Of a DNA stretch of 64,000 nucleotides, positions 50,973 through 59,189 are shown one piece after another. Below the pieces are notes generated by a model, which had not been told where the DNA came from, did no database searches, and saw only the letters and a list, made by a program, of their open reading frames with translations. Numbering within the stretch: the stretch's first letter is position 1; each line of letters starts with the position of its first letter. This stretch comes from Flavisolibacter nicotianae (GTDB lineage Bacteria > Bacteroidota > Bacteroidia > Chitinophagales > Chitinophagaceae): NCBI RefSeq assembly GCF_003628535.1, contig NZ_RBCI01000003.1:1-64000 (forward strand), written 5' to 3'. A program made the translations under genes and the position numbers.

Positions 50973-51856
50973 TATTGTAGCATGAGTTCATGTCCGCTCG
51001 ACCCACTTTCATAAAGACTGACGGGAGAGGAGTAGAAGTCGAACGCATAGCCGATTGTCAGTTTTTCGGTTGGCTTGACGCCGGCTGAAAGCATCCAGCC
51101 CTGGTTTCTCCTCCAGCCCAGGCTATAAAAAAATAGGTTGTTGTGCTCCACTTTTACACTGGTTTGCGCTTCCAGAGGTGCGTTTGGTAGATAGATCAAC
51201 AGCAGGTTGGGAATAATCTTCGTTGCATCGTCCGAACGGAAGGTATAAGCCCCGTGCAGGTACCAGTGGCGATACAATTTGCTTTGCTCGGCCGTATTGC
51301 CAATCAGTTCGTACAACTGATATTTCGTTTGCACCAGTTGGCTCACCGAAGCGCCAGCCTGCAGTGTTGGAGACGTGTAGGCAATCCCAAAGCCGGCATC
51401 AGCCTTCAGGCGGTTGCGAAGACCCATTGCCACCGGGTCGGCACCCCCCAGTTCGGCCTGTAGTTTTTCCCTGTCGAAAGAAAGTTGTTGCAGGCGGGCT
51501 TCCAGGCCAAATGACAATGATTGTCCTTCATTGAAGGGAATATGATAAGCATAGGCCATTTGCAATCCGGTTCGTGCCGTGGGACCAGTGACGTCGCGGT
51601 ATAGGTAGCCGCCGAGCCCAAGCTTAACCGAGGCTAGAAAAGCCTGTCCGTAGAGCAGGGCAGTTTGCGGTTTTCCCGGCATGCTGCTCCATTGCGTTTT
51701 AAAGCTGCTTCCCAGGAAGGCATGCCGGCTGCTTCCGGTTGTTGCCGGGTTGTGCAGCACCGGTGTCAGTTCCGAAAAGCTGGATGTGTTCAGTTGCTGC
51801 GCAAGGCCGGTTCTGCCTGCCACAATCAACAGCACAAAAAAAGCGAGGTGTTTCAT
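50963..51856 (-). CDS. PorP/SprF family type IX secretion-linked membrane protein
   Basis: A 297-residue outer-membrane barrel with a signal peptide (HLAFFVLLIVAGRTGLAQ). Family features: SELTPVLHNPATTGSSRHAF near residue 25, GLGGYLYRDVTGP, and the last strand ELMLQYQF with terminal Phe. PorP/SprF proteins pair with large CHU_C-domain proteins and are needed to anchor them on the surface. The CHU_C partner lies directly upstream in the same operon, 22 bases away. Confidence 0.93.
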   Translation of the reverse strand: MKHLAFFVLLIVAGRTGLAQQLNTSSFSELTPVLHNPATTGSSRHAFLGSSFKTQWSSMPGKPQTALLYGQAFLASVKLGLGGYLYRDVTGPTARTGLQMAYAYHIPFNEGQSLSFGLEARLQQLSFDREKLQAELGGADPVAMGLRNRLKADAGFGIAYTSPTLQAGASVSQLVQTKYQLYELIGNTAEQSKLYRHWYLHGAYTFRSDDATKIIPNLLLIYLPNAPLEAQTSVKVEHNNLFFYSLGWRRNQGWMLSAGVKPTEKLTIGYAFDFYSSPVSLYESGSSGHELMLQYQF

Positions 51857-51878
51857 CGGATTGTTTGGTTTTGCCATC

Positions 51879-53873
51879 TTATCGGAGAATGGTGACGTTG
51901 CCTTTTCGAACGACGGATTGACCGTTGATCAACTGGTAGGTGATGATGAAATAATAGGTGCCATCGGCCACCGGCTTTCCACCATATGTACCGTCCCAGT
52001 TGTTTTTGTAGTTGTCGCTCTGGTAAATCTTTCCGCCATAGCGGTTGAAGATTTCCACCTTCGCCTTTTTCAGGCAGTCGCCGTTGGTAACCAGCCAGCG
52101 ATCGTTGACGCCATCGCCATTGGGCGTGAAGGCCTCCATTGGCCGAACACAGTAAGGCGCCACATCAATGGTAACGTCGTCCGAAGCTGTGCAGCCGTCG
52201 GCCGTAACATGCACTGTATAGATGGTAGTAGAAGCCGGCCTGACTGTCGGTGTCAGAGACGAGGCGTCGTTCAGGCCAGTGGCTGGCGTCCATACGTATG
52301 TGCCGGCTGAAGCGGTAGCCGCAAGTGTCACCGCGTCGCCCTGGACAATGGTCTGGTCCTGCCCAGCATTCACAACCGGCAGCGGCTTTACCGTGAGGGC
52401 TACTGATGCCGATTTCTGGCAAATTCCCCTTGTGGCAGTTAGCGTGTAAACAGTGCTGGCTGTGGTTGTGATCTGGGGTGCTTTTTCGGTGGAATTGCTC
52501 ACGCCCTGCACGGGACTCCAGGTAAAGGAGGTCCCGTTTGAACTCACTTGGGGCAGAAAAACATCGCCTGCACAAATAGTTGCTGTGGGTTGCGTTGTAA
52601 GGGAAAGATCGTCTTGCAGCACCAGGGTTGCCGTTGCCGTGCATGTACAGGTTGCGCTGGTGGCTGTTACGACATAGTCGCCGGCTTTTAAGCCGTTGAA
52701 AACATTTGCGGTCTGTGCCGGTTCGCCGTTCAGGCTGTAAAGAAATGAGACGGATGTGCCGGTGGCGTCGGCCTTGATGGTGCCGCTGCTTGTGCAGGTT
52801 GGGTCTTCCACCTGGAGGCGCAGGTCCAGCTTTTCTTTGCGGACGGTCAGCGTGTCTTCAAACGTGACATCCTGAGGACTGGTGCAGGACTGGTAGGTGA
52901 CACGCAAAATGTACTGCGTGCTGTCATCTGTTGGGCAGACGTTCGCAAACGATAAATTTAGTTCGCCGGGAGCACCCGATACCGTGTCGGCAAGTGAAAT
53001 GACATTGTCGTGCAGCAGCAGCTCGGCCTTTTGAAACTTCGATGTTCCGGCTGTAGGCAGAAAGCGGTAGGCTTCGTTCATGCCCATGCTGCCCCAGCGG
53101 CTGGCGTTTTTACCGGCTGGGAAAACCGCTTTGTTGCGGGCAAAATTCTGCATACCGAGTGTGGCGAGCCCACTGTTCCAGGCTGAACAAACCGGTTTGT
53201 CCTGCACATACACTTCCACGACGCCTGTGCTTTCATAAATGACCAACTGGTGGGTTGCCATCAGGCTGGTACAACTATACATGGGAACGTCTTTGAAGCT
53301 GGCGATAAAGCGACGCATCGGCGCCTGGCCTTCGATACGCCATTCAATTCGCCGTAAGCCATTATTGACCGGGAAAATATCATGAAAGACGCCCATAATG
53401 GAAGCCTTGGGATAGTAGGTGGAGGCTAGCGAATTTTGCGTACCGCCGGCATACGGGATGGGAACCGGTGTTGTGCTGATCGGGCTGGTGGTTTGCCGGA
53501 AATTATTTCGCTTGCCGGCATTGGTGAGATCGAAGGATACAATGCCATTCGATCCAACAACCAGGCTGTTATAAGTTGCGCCGTAAAAACAGACGGGAAA
53601 GGGCAGGGGTAAGGCACTGCTGTAAATATCGTCGGCATAAAGTGGAACAAGTTCGTTACCGCCGGCGGCGTAGGCAAAGGGATTGTACGGGATCGTTTGC
53701 ACAATATAGTCGTCGCTTTGCCGGATGTCGGGCACAGTTGCTGTCAGCGTTGTACAGGTGGTTGTGCAGGGAACTGTGATATCCCTGGCAGTGGAAATGA
53801 CAGTGGCTGGGTTTTGTGCCGAAGCAGCCGTTGCCAGGGCAGAAAGCAGCAGAATGAATAATGGTCGGATCAT
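51879..53873 (-). CDS. CHU_C (gliding-motility-associated C-terminal) domain adhesin
   Basis: A 664-residue secreted protein with a signal peptide (FILLLSALATAASAQ). The middle has several Ig/PKD-like segments, such as TICAGDVFLPQVSSNGTSFT and VNAGQDQTIVQGDAVTLAAT. The last 90 residues are a CHU_C type B sorting domain: MEAFTPNGDGVNDRWL, VEIFNRYGGKIYQSD, NWDGTYGGKPVADGTYYF, ending in GNVTILR. This directs export by T9SS and attachment with the help of PorP/SprF. Many Cys residues suggest disulfides. Confidence 0.93.
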   Translation of the reverse strand: MIRPLFILLLSALATAASAQNPATVISTARDITVPCTTTCTTLTATVPDIRQSDDYIVQTIPYNPFAYAAGGNELVPLYADDIYSSALPLPFPVCFYGATYNSLVVGSNGIVSFDLTNAGKRNNFRQTTSPISTTPVPIPYAGGTQNSLASTYYPKASIMGVFHDIFPVNNGLRRIEWRIEGQAPMRRFIASFKDVPMYSCTSLMATHQLVIYESTGVVEVYVQDKPVCSAWNSGLATLGMQNFARNKAVFPAGKNASRWGSMGMNEAYRFLPTAGTSKFQKAELLLHDNVISLADTVSGAPGELNLSFANVCPTDDSTQYILRVTYQSCTSPQDVTFEDTLTVRKEKLDLRLQVEDPTCTSSGTIKADATGTSVSFLYSLNGEPAQTANVFNGLKAGDYVVTATSATCTCTATATLVLQDDLSLTTQPTATICAGDVFLPQVSSNGTSFTWSPVQGVSNSTEKAPQITTTASTVYTLTATRGICQKSASVALTVKPLPVVNAGQDQTIVQGDAVTLAATASAGTYVWTPATGLNDASSLTPTVRPASTTIYTVHVTADGCTASDDVTIDVAPYCVRPMEAFTPNGDGVNDRWLVTNGDCLKKAKVEIFNRYGGKIYQSDNYKNNWDGTYGGKPVADGTYYFIITYQLINGQSVVRKGNVTILR

Positions 53874-54006
53874 AAGGTTTGGATTCTGGAAACAGCCGGT
53901 GACGTTTTCTATCCCGATGATTCTCAGTATTGGATTAGCAGGTCAAATAAAACAAATTATTTTTTAAAAAATCGCGAACAGGGCAATTTTTTTCGAACCA
54001 AAGCCT

Positions 54007-54033
54007 TTTGTACGGCAATAACCTTTACTTTTG
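54007..54033 (+). promoter_or_regulatory. Probable tRNA-Leu promoter
   Basis: TACTTTTG (54026-54033) matches TAnnTTTG. TTTG at 54007-54010 could be the -33 box, but the 15-base spacer is shorter than the usual 19-21. Confidence 0.35.
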
Positions 54034-54067
54034 CCACCCATTTTACGTTCATAGCGTAAACAGTTTT

Positions 54068-54152
54068 GCGGGTGTGGTGAAATTGGTAGACACGCCAGAC
54101 TTAGGATCTGGTGCTTCACGGCTTGGGGGTTCGAGTCCCTCCACCCGCACCA
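54068..54152 (+). tRNA. tRNA-Leu (anticodon UAG)
   Basis: The 85-nt gene begins GCGGGTG and ends CACCCGC-A-CCA, giving a 7-bp acceptor stem with encoded CCA. The anticodon stem CCAGA/TCTGG encloses loop CTTAGGA with anticodon TAG at 54102-54104. A long variable arm and TTCGAGTCC T loop fit a class II tRNA-Leu. Confidence 0.96.
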
Positions 54153-54298
54153 ACGAACAGAAGAACAGATGAACAAGGAACAGGAGAAGTAAGAAGGATT
54201 GTAAAGGTTCATCACTTCCTTCAGGCGCTTCTTCTTTCACTTTGACAGTCGGTATTCCTTGTTCTTTAGTTCATTATTCGATCGTTCAATCAGAATTT

Positions 54299-55672
54299 AT
54301 GGCAACAATCACACAATCGGAAGTGGCGCCGCTGCACAAGCAGCTTAGCATCACCCTTCAGAAAGAAGATTATCTTCCTTCGTTTGAGAAATCACTGAAA
54401 GATTACAGCAAAAAAGCAAATATTCCCGGCTTCCGTAAAGGCATGGTTCCTGCCGGTTTGATCAAAAAGATGTATGGTACCTCGCTCTTTACCGACGAAG
54501 TACTGCGCACCATTGACAAAGAAGTCTCGAAATACCTGGAGCAGGAGAAGCTGGATATTTTTGCCCAGCCCCTGCCGGTTGACATGAACCTGCAGCAGCT
54601 GGATGTCAACAGCCCGGCTGCTTATACCTTTACGCTGGAAGTGGGTATGAAGCCGGAAGTGCGCCTGCCCGAACTGGGACAGGAGAATTTGAAGCGGTAC
54701 AAGGTCACTATTACGGATGACATGGTGAACGAAGAAGTAGAACGTCTTCGCAGCCGTTATGGCAACATGACCGAACCGGAAAGCGTGGAAGGCGACGACA
54801 CGGTTATAAACGTTACATTCATCGAGACCGATGCTGCCGGAAACGAAGTGGAAGGTGGAATTCGGAAGGACAATTCGGTCCTCGTCAAATACTTTACTGA
54901 AAGCTTCCGCCCTTCGTTGATCGGGAAGAAAAAAGGTGATACCATCCAGGTATCGCTGGACGAGGCCTTCGACGGAAAGGAAAAAGAGTGGATCCTGCAG
55001 GACCTGGGGCTTGACAGTGCTACAGGCAAGCATTTCAAACTGGAGATTACCAAACTTGGCCTGGTGGAACCTAGAGAGTTGAACGAGGAATTCTTTGCGC
55101 AACTGTTTCCCAACCAGGACGTGAAAACCGAAGAGGCATTCCGCAACCAGGTTCGTGAAGAGTTGGCAAAGCAGTGGGAGGCGGAAAGCCGCAACCAATT
55201 GCAGCACACCTTGTATCATGTTTTGCTCGATCATACTCATATCGATTTCCCGGAAGCATTCCTGAAGCGCTGGCTGAAAACGCAGGGCGCCGAAGGCCAG
55301 GAGCCCAAGTCTGATGAACAGGTGGATGCGGAATTCCCGACATTCATCAATCAGCTTAAGTGGACGCTCATTATGGATGAATTGCAGAAGCGTGGCAATG
55401 TCCAGGTACAGCAGGAGGACGTGCGCCAGTTTGCCAAACAACAACTGTTGGGTTATATGGGAATGGCTGCCATGGATGAAGAACAGGATTGGGTTCGTGA
55501 CTACATCGATCGCATGATGAAGGATCGGAAATACGTGGAAGATGCGTATAACCGCATCCAAACGCAAAAGATTTTCGATTGGGCCGAAACACAGGTGAAT
55601 GCTGTTGATACGCCCATTTCAAAAGAAGAGTTTCTTCACATGAACGAAGAACACCAGCACCACCACCATTAA
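54299..55672 (+). CDS. tig: Trigger factor
   Basis: A 457-residue ribosome-bound chaperone and prolyl isomerase. The ribosome-docking motif is IPGFRKGMVPAGL near residue 40. A shortened PPIase region lies near 140-240 and the helical C-terminal arms follow. ATG 54299 gives the usual start MATITQSEVAPLHKQLSITL. The protein ends in NEEHQHHHH, a native His cluster that may bind metal. The protein is divergent from E. coli in the PPIase region, as is usual for this phylum. A terminator serving both directions follows. Confidence 0.92.
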   Translation: MATITQSEVAPLHKQLSITLQKEDYLPSFEKSLKDYSKKANIPGFRKGMVPAGLIKKMYGTSLFTDEVLRTIDKEVSKYLEQEKLDIFAQPLPVDMNLQQLDVNSPAAYTFTLEVGMKPEVRLPELGQENLKRYKVTITDDMVNEEVERLRSRYGNMTEPESVEGDDTVINVTFIETDAAGNEVEGGIRKDNSVLVKYFTESFRPSLIGKKKGDTIQVSLDEAFDGKEKEWILQDLGLDSATGKHFKLEITKLGLVEPRELNEEFFAQLFPNQDVKTEEAFRNQVREELAKQWEAESRNQLQHTLYHVLLDHTHIDFPEAFLKRWLKTQGAEGQEPKSDEQVDAEFPTFINQLKWTLIMDELQKRGNVQVQQEDVRQFAKQQLLGYMGMAAMDEEQDWVRDYIDRMMKDRKYVEDAYNRIQTQKIFDWAETQVNAVDTPISKEEFLHMNEEHQHHHH

Positions 55673-55731
55673 TTCCCGAACCGGGATGTTTAGGGTTGGT
55701 GCGAGAAAAGGATTAATTGAAATCTCTTGAT

Positions 55732-55766
55732 AAAAAAGCCGTTCTGAAAAGAGCGGCTTTTTCTTT
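55732..55766. terminator. Terminator downstream of tig
   Basis: AAAAAGCCGTTCT (55733-55745) pairs with AGAGCGGCTTTTT (55750-55762) with one G-U pair and a T-rich 3' side; an A run on the 5' side lets it act on the other strand too. Confidence 0.88.
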
Positions 55767-55798
55767 ATTTCAGCAATTCCATACATCCCGGTTCCAGG

Positions 55799-55827
55799 AA
55801 AAAAAAGAGGCTGCAGTGCAACCTCTT
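55799..55827 (-). terminator. Terminator after the RRM gene
   Basis: On the minus strand AGAGGTTGCA (55826-55817) pairs with GCAGCCTCT (to 55805), followed by eight T residues. Confidence 0.75.
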
Positions 55828-55852
55828 AACTTGTTCGGGACTATAAATAGGT

Positions 55853-56260
55853 TTAATAACTATCTCTGTATCCGCCGCCGCCGCCACGGTTTCCGCCGCC
55901 GCCGCCATAGCCGCCACGATTACCGCCACCGCCGTAACCGCCGCCGCCTTTTTTAAAGCCGCCGCCACCGCCGCCGAAGCTTCTTTTCTTGAAGCCGCCG
56001 CCGCCTTCGCTGCCGCCTTCTTTGGGACGGGATTCGTTAACAACCAGGTTGCGACCATCCACTTCGCTGCCATTCAACTGTGCAATGGCGGCTTGTGCCT
56101 GTTCGTCGTTCGGCATGTCAACAAAACCGAAGCCCTTGCTGCGGTTCGTGAATTTGTCCATCACAATTTTCGCAGACGCTACTTCCCCGAAAGGTGCGAA
56201 TAAGTCGGCTAAGTCCTGTTCTTTCAGGCCCCAACTTAAGTTTCCAACATAAATGTTCAT
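55853..56260 (-). CDS. RNA-binding protein with RRM and glycine-rich tail
   Basis: A 135-residue protein. An RRM occupies residues 1-80 with RNP2 (NIYVGNLSW) and RNP1 (SKGFGFVDM). Residues 90-135 are a Gly/Arg/Tyr-rich tail, a low-complexity segment as in bacterial cold-shock-type RRM proteins. ATG 56260 is used because MNIYVGNL is the universal start for this family. A role in RNA folding at low temperature or stress is common for the family. A -7-like CGAATATA complement (TATATTCG) lies at 56361-56368. Confidence 0.93.
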   Translation of the reverse strand: MNIYVGNLSWGLKEQDLADLFAPFGEVASAKIVMDKFTNRSKGFGFVDMPNDEQAQAAIAQLNGSEVDGRNLVVNESRPKEGGSEGGGGFKKRSFGGGGGGFKKGGGGYGGGGNRGGYGGGGGNRGGGGGYRDSY

Positions 56261-56395
56261 TAGTGAAAAGTTTAAAAAACCAAAAAAGTGCATCCAGCTG
56301 ACAAGTGACATGAACGGTGTTCGATGGGCCTGAAAAACTGAAAAGGCACAGAATACATAACGAATATAAAGATTTTAAATCCGTATTTCCAAAAG

Positions 56396-56428
56396 AAAGC
56401 GGCCCTTTCTTTTCGAAAGGGCCGCTTT
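56396..56428. terminator. Bidirectional terminator after the T9SS protein gene
   Basis: AAAGCGGCCCTTTC (56396-56409) pairs perfectly with GAAAGGGCCGCTTT (56415-56428). Confidence 0.9.
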
Positions 56429-56442
56429 TCAAAGTGAAACAA

Positions 56443-57549
56443 TTATTGTTTCAGAACTTTCATTGTTTGGGCATTGCCATCTCCATTGTCGAAGCGGATA
56501 AGGTACATGCCTTTTTGAAGGCCACTCATGTCCACTGTTGTTTGCATGCTTCCTTCAGAAGGAACAATGTTCCGAACCATTCTTCCATCAGCAGTGCTGA
56601 TGCTGACAAGGGCTTTGCCGGAAATGGACGGGTGCTGCACTGTCAACTGGCCTTGCACCGGCTGCGGGAAGGCTTTGAGCACAATCTCACTGCGGCCGTT
56701 TGCGAGGCGGGCAATAGTGCTGTACTTAAATTGGCCGTCGTTGTCGACATTCTTGATCCGGTAATAAACTGTACCGCTGGCCGTAAGGTCGGTGTAGTTG
56801 TACACGTCTCTTCCGGTTTTTGATACACTGCCAACGGTGGCAAAGCTGCGGCCATCGCTGCTTCGCTCGACTTCGTAATGCGAAACATTTTCCTCACCGG
56901 CAACTCTCCAGGTGAGTTGTACAGCGCTGTTTACTTTGGTCGCTGTAAAGCCGACAAATGTTACCGGCAGGATGATTTGCGAGAACGTTCCGTTGGTACG
57001 GAAATCGTCAAACGTGATGGTTTGTCCTGTCATAGCGGTACCTGTGCGGGCTGTCACATCAAACTGCAGCCGATACAATCCCCCGGTTGGAAATCCCGGG
57101 ATGCTGCTGATCGCTGTAGAAAAGCAAACGTCATTGGTTTCCTGCGTTTGCGGGTCGTAGGAAGGAACAACTTTGTCTTGCAGGATGTAGGTCTCAATTT
57201 GGTTGGTCAACGTCGACGCATACGTAACCTTGATCGTCAGCTGCACTTTTTCCGTGCCGCCAAAAACGGCGCCGTACTGCAATGTCGTTGCTACATTGGA
57301 CAGTTTGTACGTCGGAGTCGTAATCGTGTAAAAACCATTTTGAAAAACCTTGTCTCGTTGAAGATAACCGTCTGTGCCGGTGGCGGCATAGGAAAAGCTA
57401 CCCGTAAATCCGCCTGTACTTCCACCGGTGTTGTTGAAATTTTCGACAATGGCGCCACACTGCGCTTTTGCAACATTGGAAGAGAGAACTGCGGGAGCGA
57501 ACAAAAACAAGAATGCAGAAACTTTGAGAAACGTGTAAATTTTCTTCAT
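56443..57549 (-). CDS. Secreted protein with T9SS type A sorting domain
   Basis: A 368-residue exported protein, ATG 57549, with signal peptide (FLFLFAPAVLSSNVAKAQ). Residues 30-190 form a beta-rich domain of unknown type (GAIVENFNNTGG at its start). Residues 195-285 form a fibronectin-III-like segment (LTWRVAGEENVSHYEVERSS). The last 80 residues (FPQPVQGQLTVQHPS to MKVLKQ) are the sorting domain with MYLIRFDNGDGNAQTMKVL. It should be released or anchored on the surface. Function unknown. Confidence 0.85.
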   Translation of the reverse strand: MKKIYTFLKVSAFLFLFAPAVLSSNVAKAQCGAIVENFNNTGGSTGGFTGSFSYAATGTDGYLQRDKVFQNGFYTITTPTYKLSNVATTLQYGAVFGGTEKVQLTIKVTYASTLTNQIETYILQDKVVPSYDPQTQETNDVCFSTAISSIPGFPTGGLYRLQFDVTARTGTAMTGQTITFDDFRTNGTFSQIILPVTFVGFTATKVNSAVQLTWRVAGEENVSHYEVERSSDGRSFATVGSVSKTGRDVYNYTDLTASGTVYYRIKNVDNDGQFKYSTIARLANGRSEIVLKAFPQPVQGQLTVQHPSISGKALVSISTADGRMVRNIVPSEGSMQTTVDMSGLQKGMYLIRFDNGDGNAQTMKVLKQ

Positions 57550-57783
57550 AAATAAACATTTAGGGATGAAATTTTTGATCACGTTTTCACAGAGATAGAT
57601 GGAGTGGCAGGTTCAGAAGAATTGGAGATTTGCAGTCGTTGCGAACCTAAGTTTCAAAAACTGTTCCTGCTTTTTTTTGGGGAACAGCAGTTTTTCAAGA
57701 GGAAGCACGGTCGTTCGCTTAGAGCACAAAATAAAAAAAGTCTATGCAAATGCATAGACTTTTTAAAAGAAAAAATGTGGCGT
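57550..57783. other. Spacer with the ribosomal operon terminator
   Basis: AAAAAGTCTATGCA (57735-57748) pairs with TGCATAGACTTTTT (57751-57764) to end the rpsF-rpsR-rplI transcript (minus). The rest holds no gene; a -7-like TATCTCTG (minus strand, 57590-57597) lies before the T9SS gene. Confidence 0.7.
57733..57764 (-). terminator. Terminator of the rpsF-rpsR-rplI operon
   Basis: A 14-bp stem around loop AA (inner pairs must open) ends in a T run on the minus strand. Confidence 0.85.
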
Positions 57784-58230
57784 TTATTCAGCAACTACTT
57801 CAAGATCAACTTCGGCTGACTGTCCGTTGCCAAAATCGACGGTTGCTTTGTACGTTCCAAGTTCTTTCACTTCGTCGTTGATCGTAATCTTCTTGCGATC
57901 GATGTCGTAGCCTTTTTGATCGCGGATTGCACGGCTCACCTGCAGGGAAGTGATGCTTCCGAAGATCTTGCCGCTGGTACCGGTTTTGGCACCTACGCGA
58001 ACCGGGGCTTCTTTCAGCTTGCTGATTACATTGTTGATCTGGGCCAGCATTGCCTCTTCTTTCTTACGAGCCACTTTCAGTCTTTCTTCCAGTTGCTTTT
58101 TGTTTGAAGGATTGGCTTCAACGGCCAGGCCTTGCGGGATCAGGAAGTTGCGGGCATAGCCATTGCGAACTTTCACCAGCTCATTCTTACCACCCAGGTT
58201 GTCGACGTCTTGAATTAAAATGATATCCAT
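57784..58230 (-). CDS. rplI: 50S ribosomal protein L9
   Basis: A 148-residue L9. The N-terminal domain MDIILIQDVDNLGGKNELVKV and GYARNFLIPQGLA are diagnostic; the long helix and C-terminal domain follow. The start at ATG 58230 gives the standard Met-Asp/Lys-Ile N-terminus. It ends the rpsF-rpsR-rplI operon. Confidence 0.97.
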   Translation of the reverse strand: MDIILIQDVDNLGGKNELVKVRNGYARNFLIPQGLAVEANPSNKKQLEERLKVARKKEEAMLAQINNVISKLKEAPVRVGAKTGTSGKIFGSITSLQVSRAIRDQKGYDIDRKKITINDEVKELGTYKATVDFGNGQSAEVDLEVVAE

Positions 58231-58304
58231 ATTCGTTGTTTTAGCCAATCACGCCGGCGGCGCGACTGTCCGTCTTGCCATACCGGCAAGAGTTAGGTTA
58301 AAAA

Positions 58305-58571
58305 TTATTTTAAAAGATCCGTTACGTAGGGCAACAAAGCCATTTGACGGGCCTTTTTGATGGCATCAGACACTTTACGCTGGTACTTCAGTGAGTTACC
58401 GGTAATGCGGCGGGGCAACATCTTGCCTTGCTCGTTCAGGAATTTTTTTAGGAACTCTACATCTTTATAGTCGATGTATTTGATGCCATACTTTTTAAAA
58501 CGGCAAAACTTCTTTGGGCGCTTTTCCTGCTTAATGGCCGTCAGGTATTTGATTTCATTTGCTTTAGCCAT
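58305..58571 (-). CDS. rpsR: 30S ribosomal protein S18
   Basis: An 88-residue S18 with the core [35 protein letters not shown] and [12 protein letters not shown]. Its start overlaps the rpsF stop region by 8 bases. S18 binds S6 and 16S rRNA in the small-subunit platform. Confidence 0.97.
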   Translation of the reverse strand: MAKANEIKYLTAIKQEKRPKKFCRFKKYGIKYIDYKDVEFLKKFLNEQGKMLPRRITGNSLKYQRKVSDAIKKARQMALLPYVTDLLK

Positions 58572-58929
58572 TGTTTACCTCCTCGAGTTTTTCGTTTCCG
58601 GTTGGCTGGCCGCTGCGCTTTCTGTTGTTGTACTCAACGGCGTACTTGTCCAGTTTTGTGACCATGTGACGCAGGACGGTCTCGTCACGCAGAAGCTGGA
58701 TCTTCAGCTTCTCATTGAAGTCGGATGACGCCTGATACTCAGACACCCAGTACAAACCGGTAGTCTTTTTTTGTATCGGGTACGCCAGTGATTTCAGGCC
58801 CCATGCATTTTCGGCAACCATCTGTCCACCGTTATCGGTAACGATTGTCGCAAATTTGCGCTGAGCGTTTTTGAATTCTTCATCGCTCAGGACCGGGGTA
58901 AAAATCACCATCAATTCGTAATTGTTCAT
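58564..58929 (-). CDS. rpsF: 30S ribosomal protein S6
   Basis: A 121-residue S6, start [14 protein letters not shown], then [19 protein letters not shown] and [14 protein letters not shown]. First gene of the operon. The leader holds a structured element that may bind the S6:S18 pair. Confidence 0.97.
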   Translation of the reverse strand: MNNYELMVIFTPVLSDEEFKNAQRKFATIVTDNGGQMVAENAWGLKSLAYPIQKKTTGLYWVSEYQASSDFNEKLKIQLLRDETVLRHMVTKLDKYAVEYNNRKRSGQPTGNEKLEEVNNG

Positions 58930-59013
58930 TACCCTGTTTTTTTGGTTAAAAAATTAAATGTGTTCCGCGGTAAAACACGCCTCGTTAACAGGGCAGTGCT
59001 TTTCGCGGGAGCG
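58930..59013 (-). promoter_or_regulatory. Probable S6:S18 autoregulatory leader of rpsF
   Basis: On the minus strand CCCTGTT (58993-58987) pairs with AACAGGG (58938-58932), which ends just before the rpsF ATG. Inside, GTGTT (58978-58974) pairs with AACAC (58964-58960) around TTACCGCGG, which holds the CCG triplet known from S6:S18 leader motifs. Confidence 0.55.
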
Positions 59014-59021
59014 CAAAGGTA
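59014..59021 (-). promoter_or_regulatory. -7 promoter element of the rpsF operon
   Basis: The minus strand reads TACCTTTG, an exact TAnnTTTG match, about 85 bases before the rpsF start. No clear -33 TTG at the expected place. Confidence 0.5.
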
Positions 59022-59143
59022 GGGGAAGCGGCTGGAAATGGGAAGGAGGAACGGAAGATTTTTGGGCGGAAGGTGTTAAAAATGGAGGGAATTTTCTTGC
59101 TTAGGGTAGGATGAGGGTGTAGCCAAATAGTTGGCGGAAAAAG

Positions 59144-59169
59144 AAAAGGCGGCCCTCCGGCCGCCTTTT
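59144..59169. terminator. Terminator after the secreted nuclease-like gene
   Basis: AAAAGGCGGCC (59144-59154) pairs with GGCCGCCTTTT (59159-59169), loop CTCC. Confidence 0.92.
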
Positions 59170-59189
59170 GAATTACGATGCAAAACTGC

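Noticed and set aside
54392-55567. Minus-strand open frame of 391 codons
   Set aside because: Opposite strand of trigger factor, with no recognisable domain.
55853-56000. GCCGCC-rich stretch as a DNA repeat
   Set aside because: It is the glycine codon tail of the RRM protein on the minus strand and not an independent repeat.
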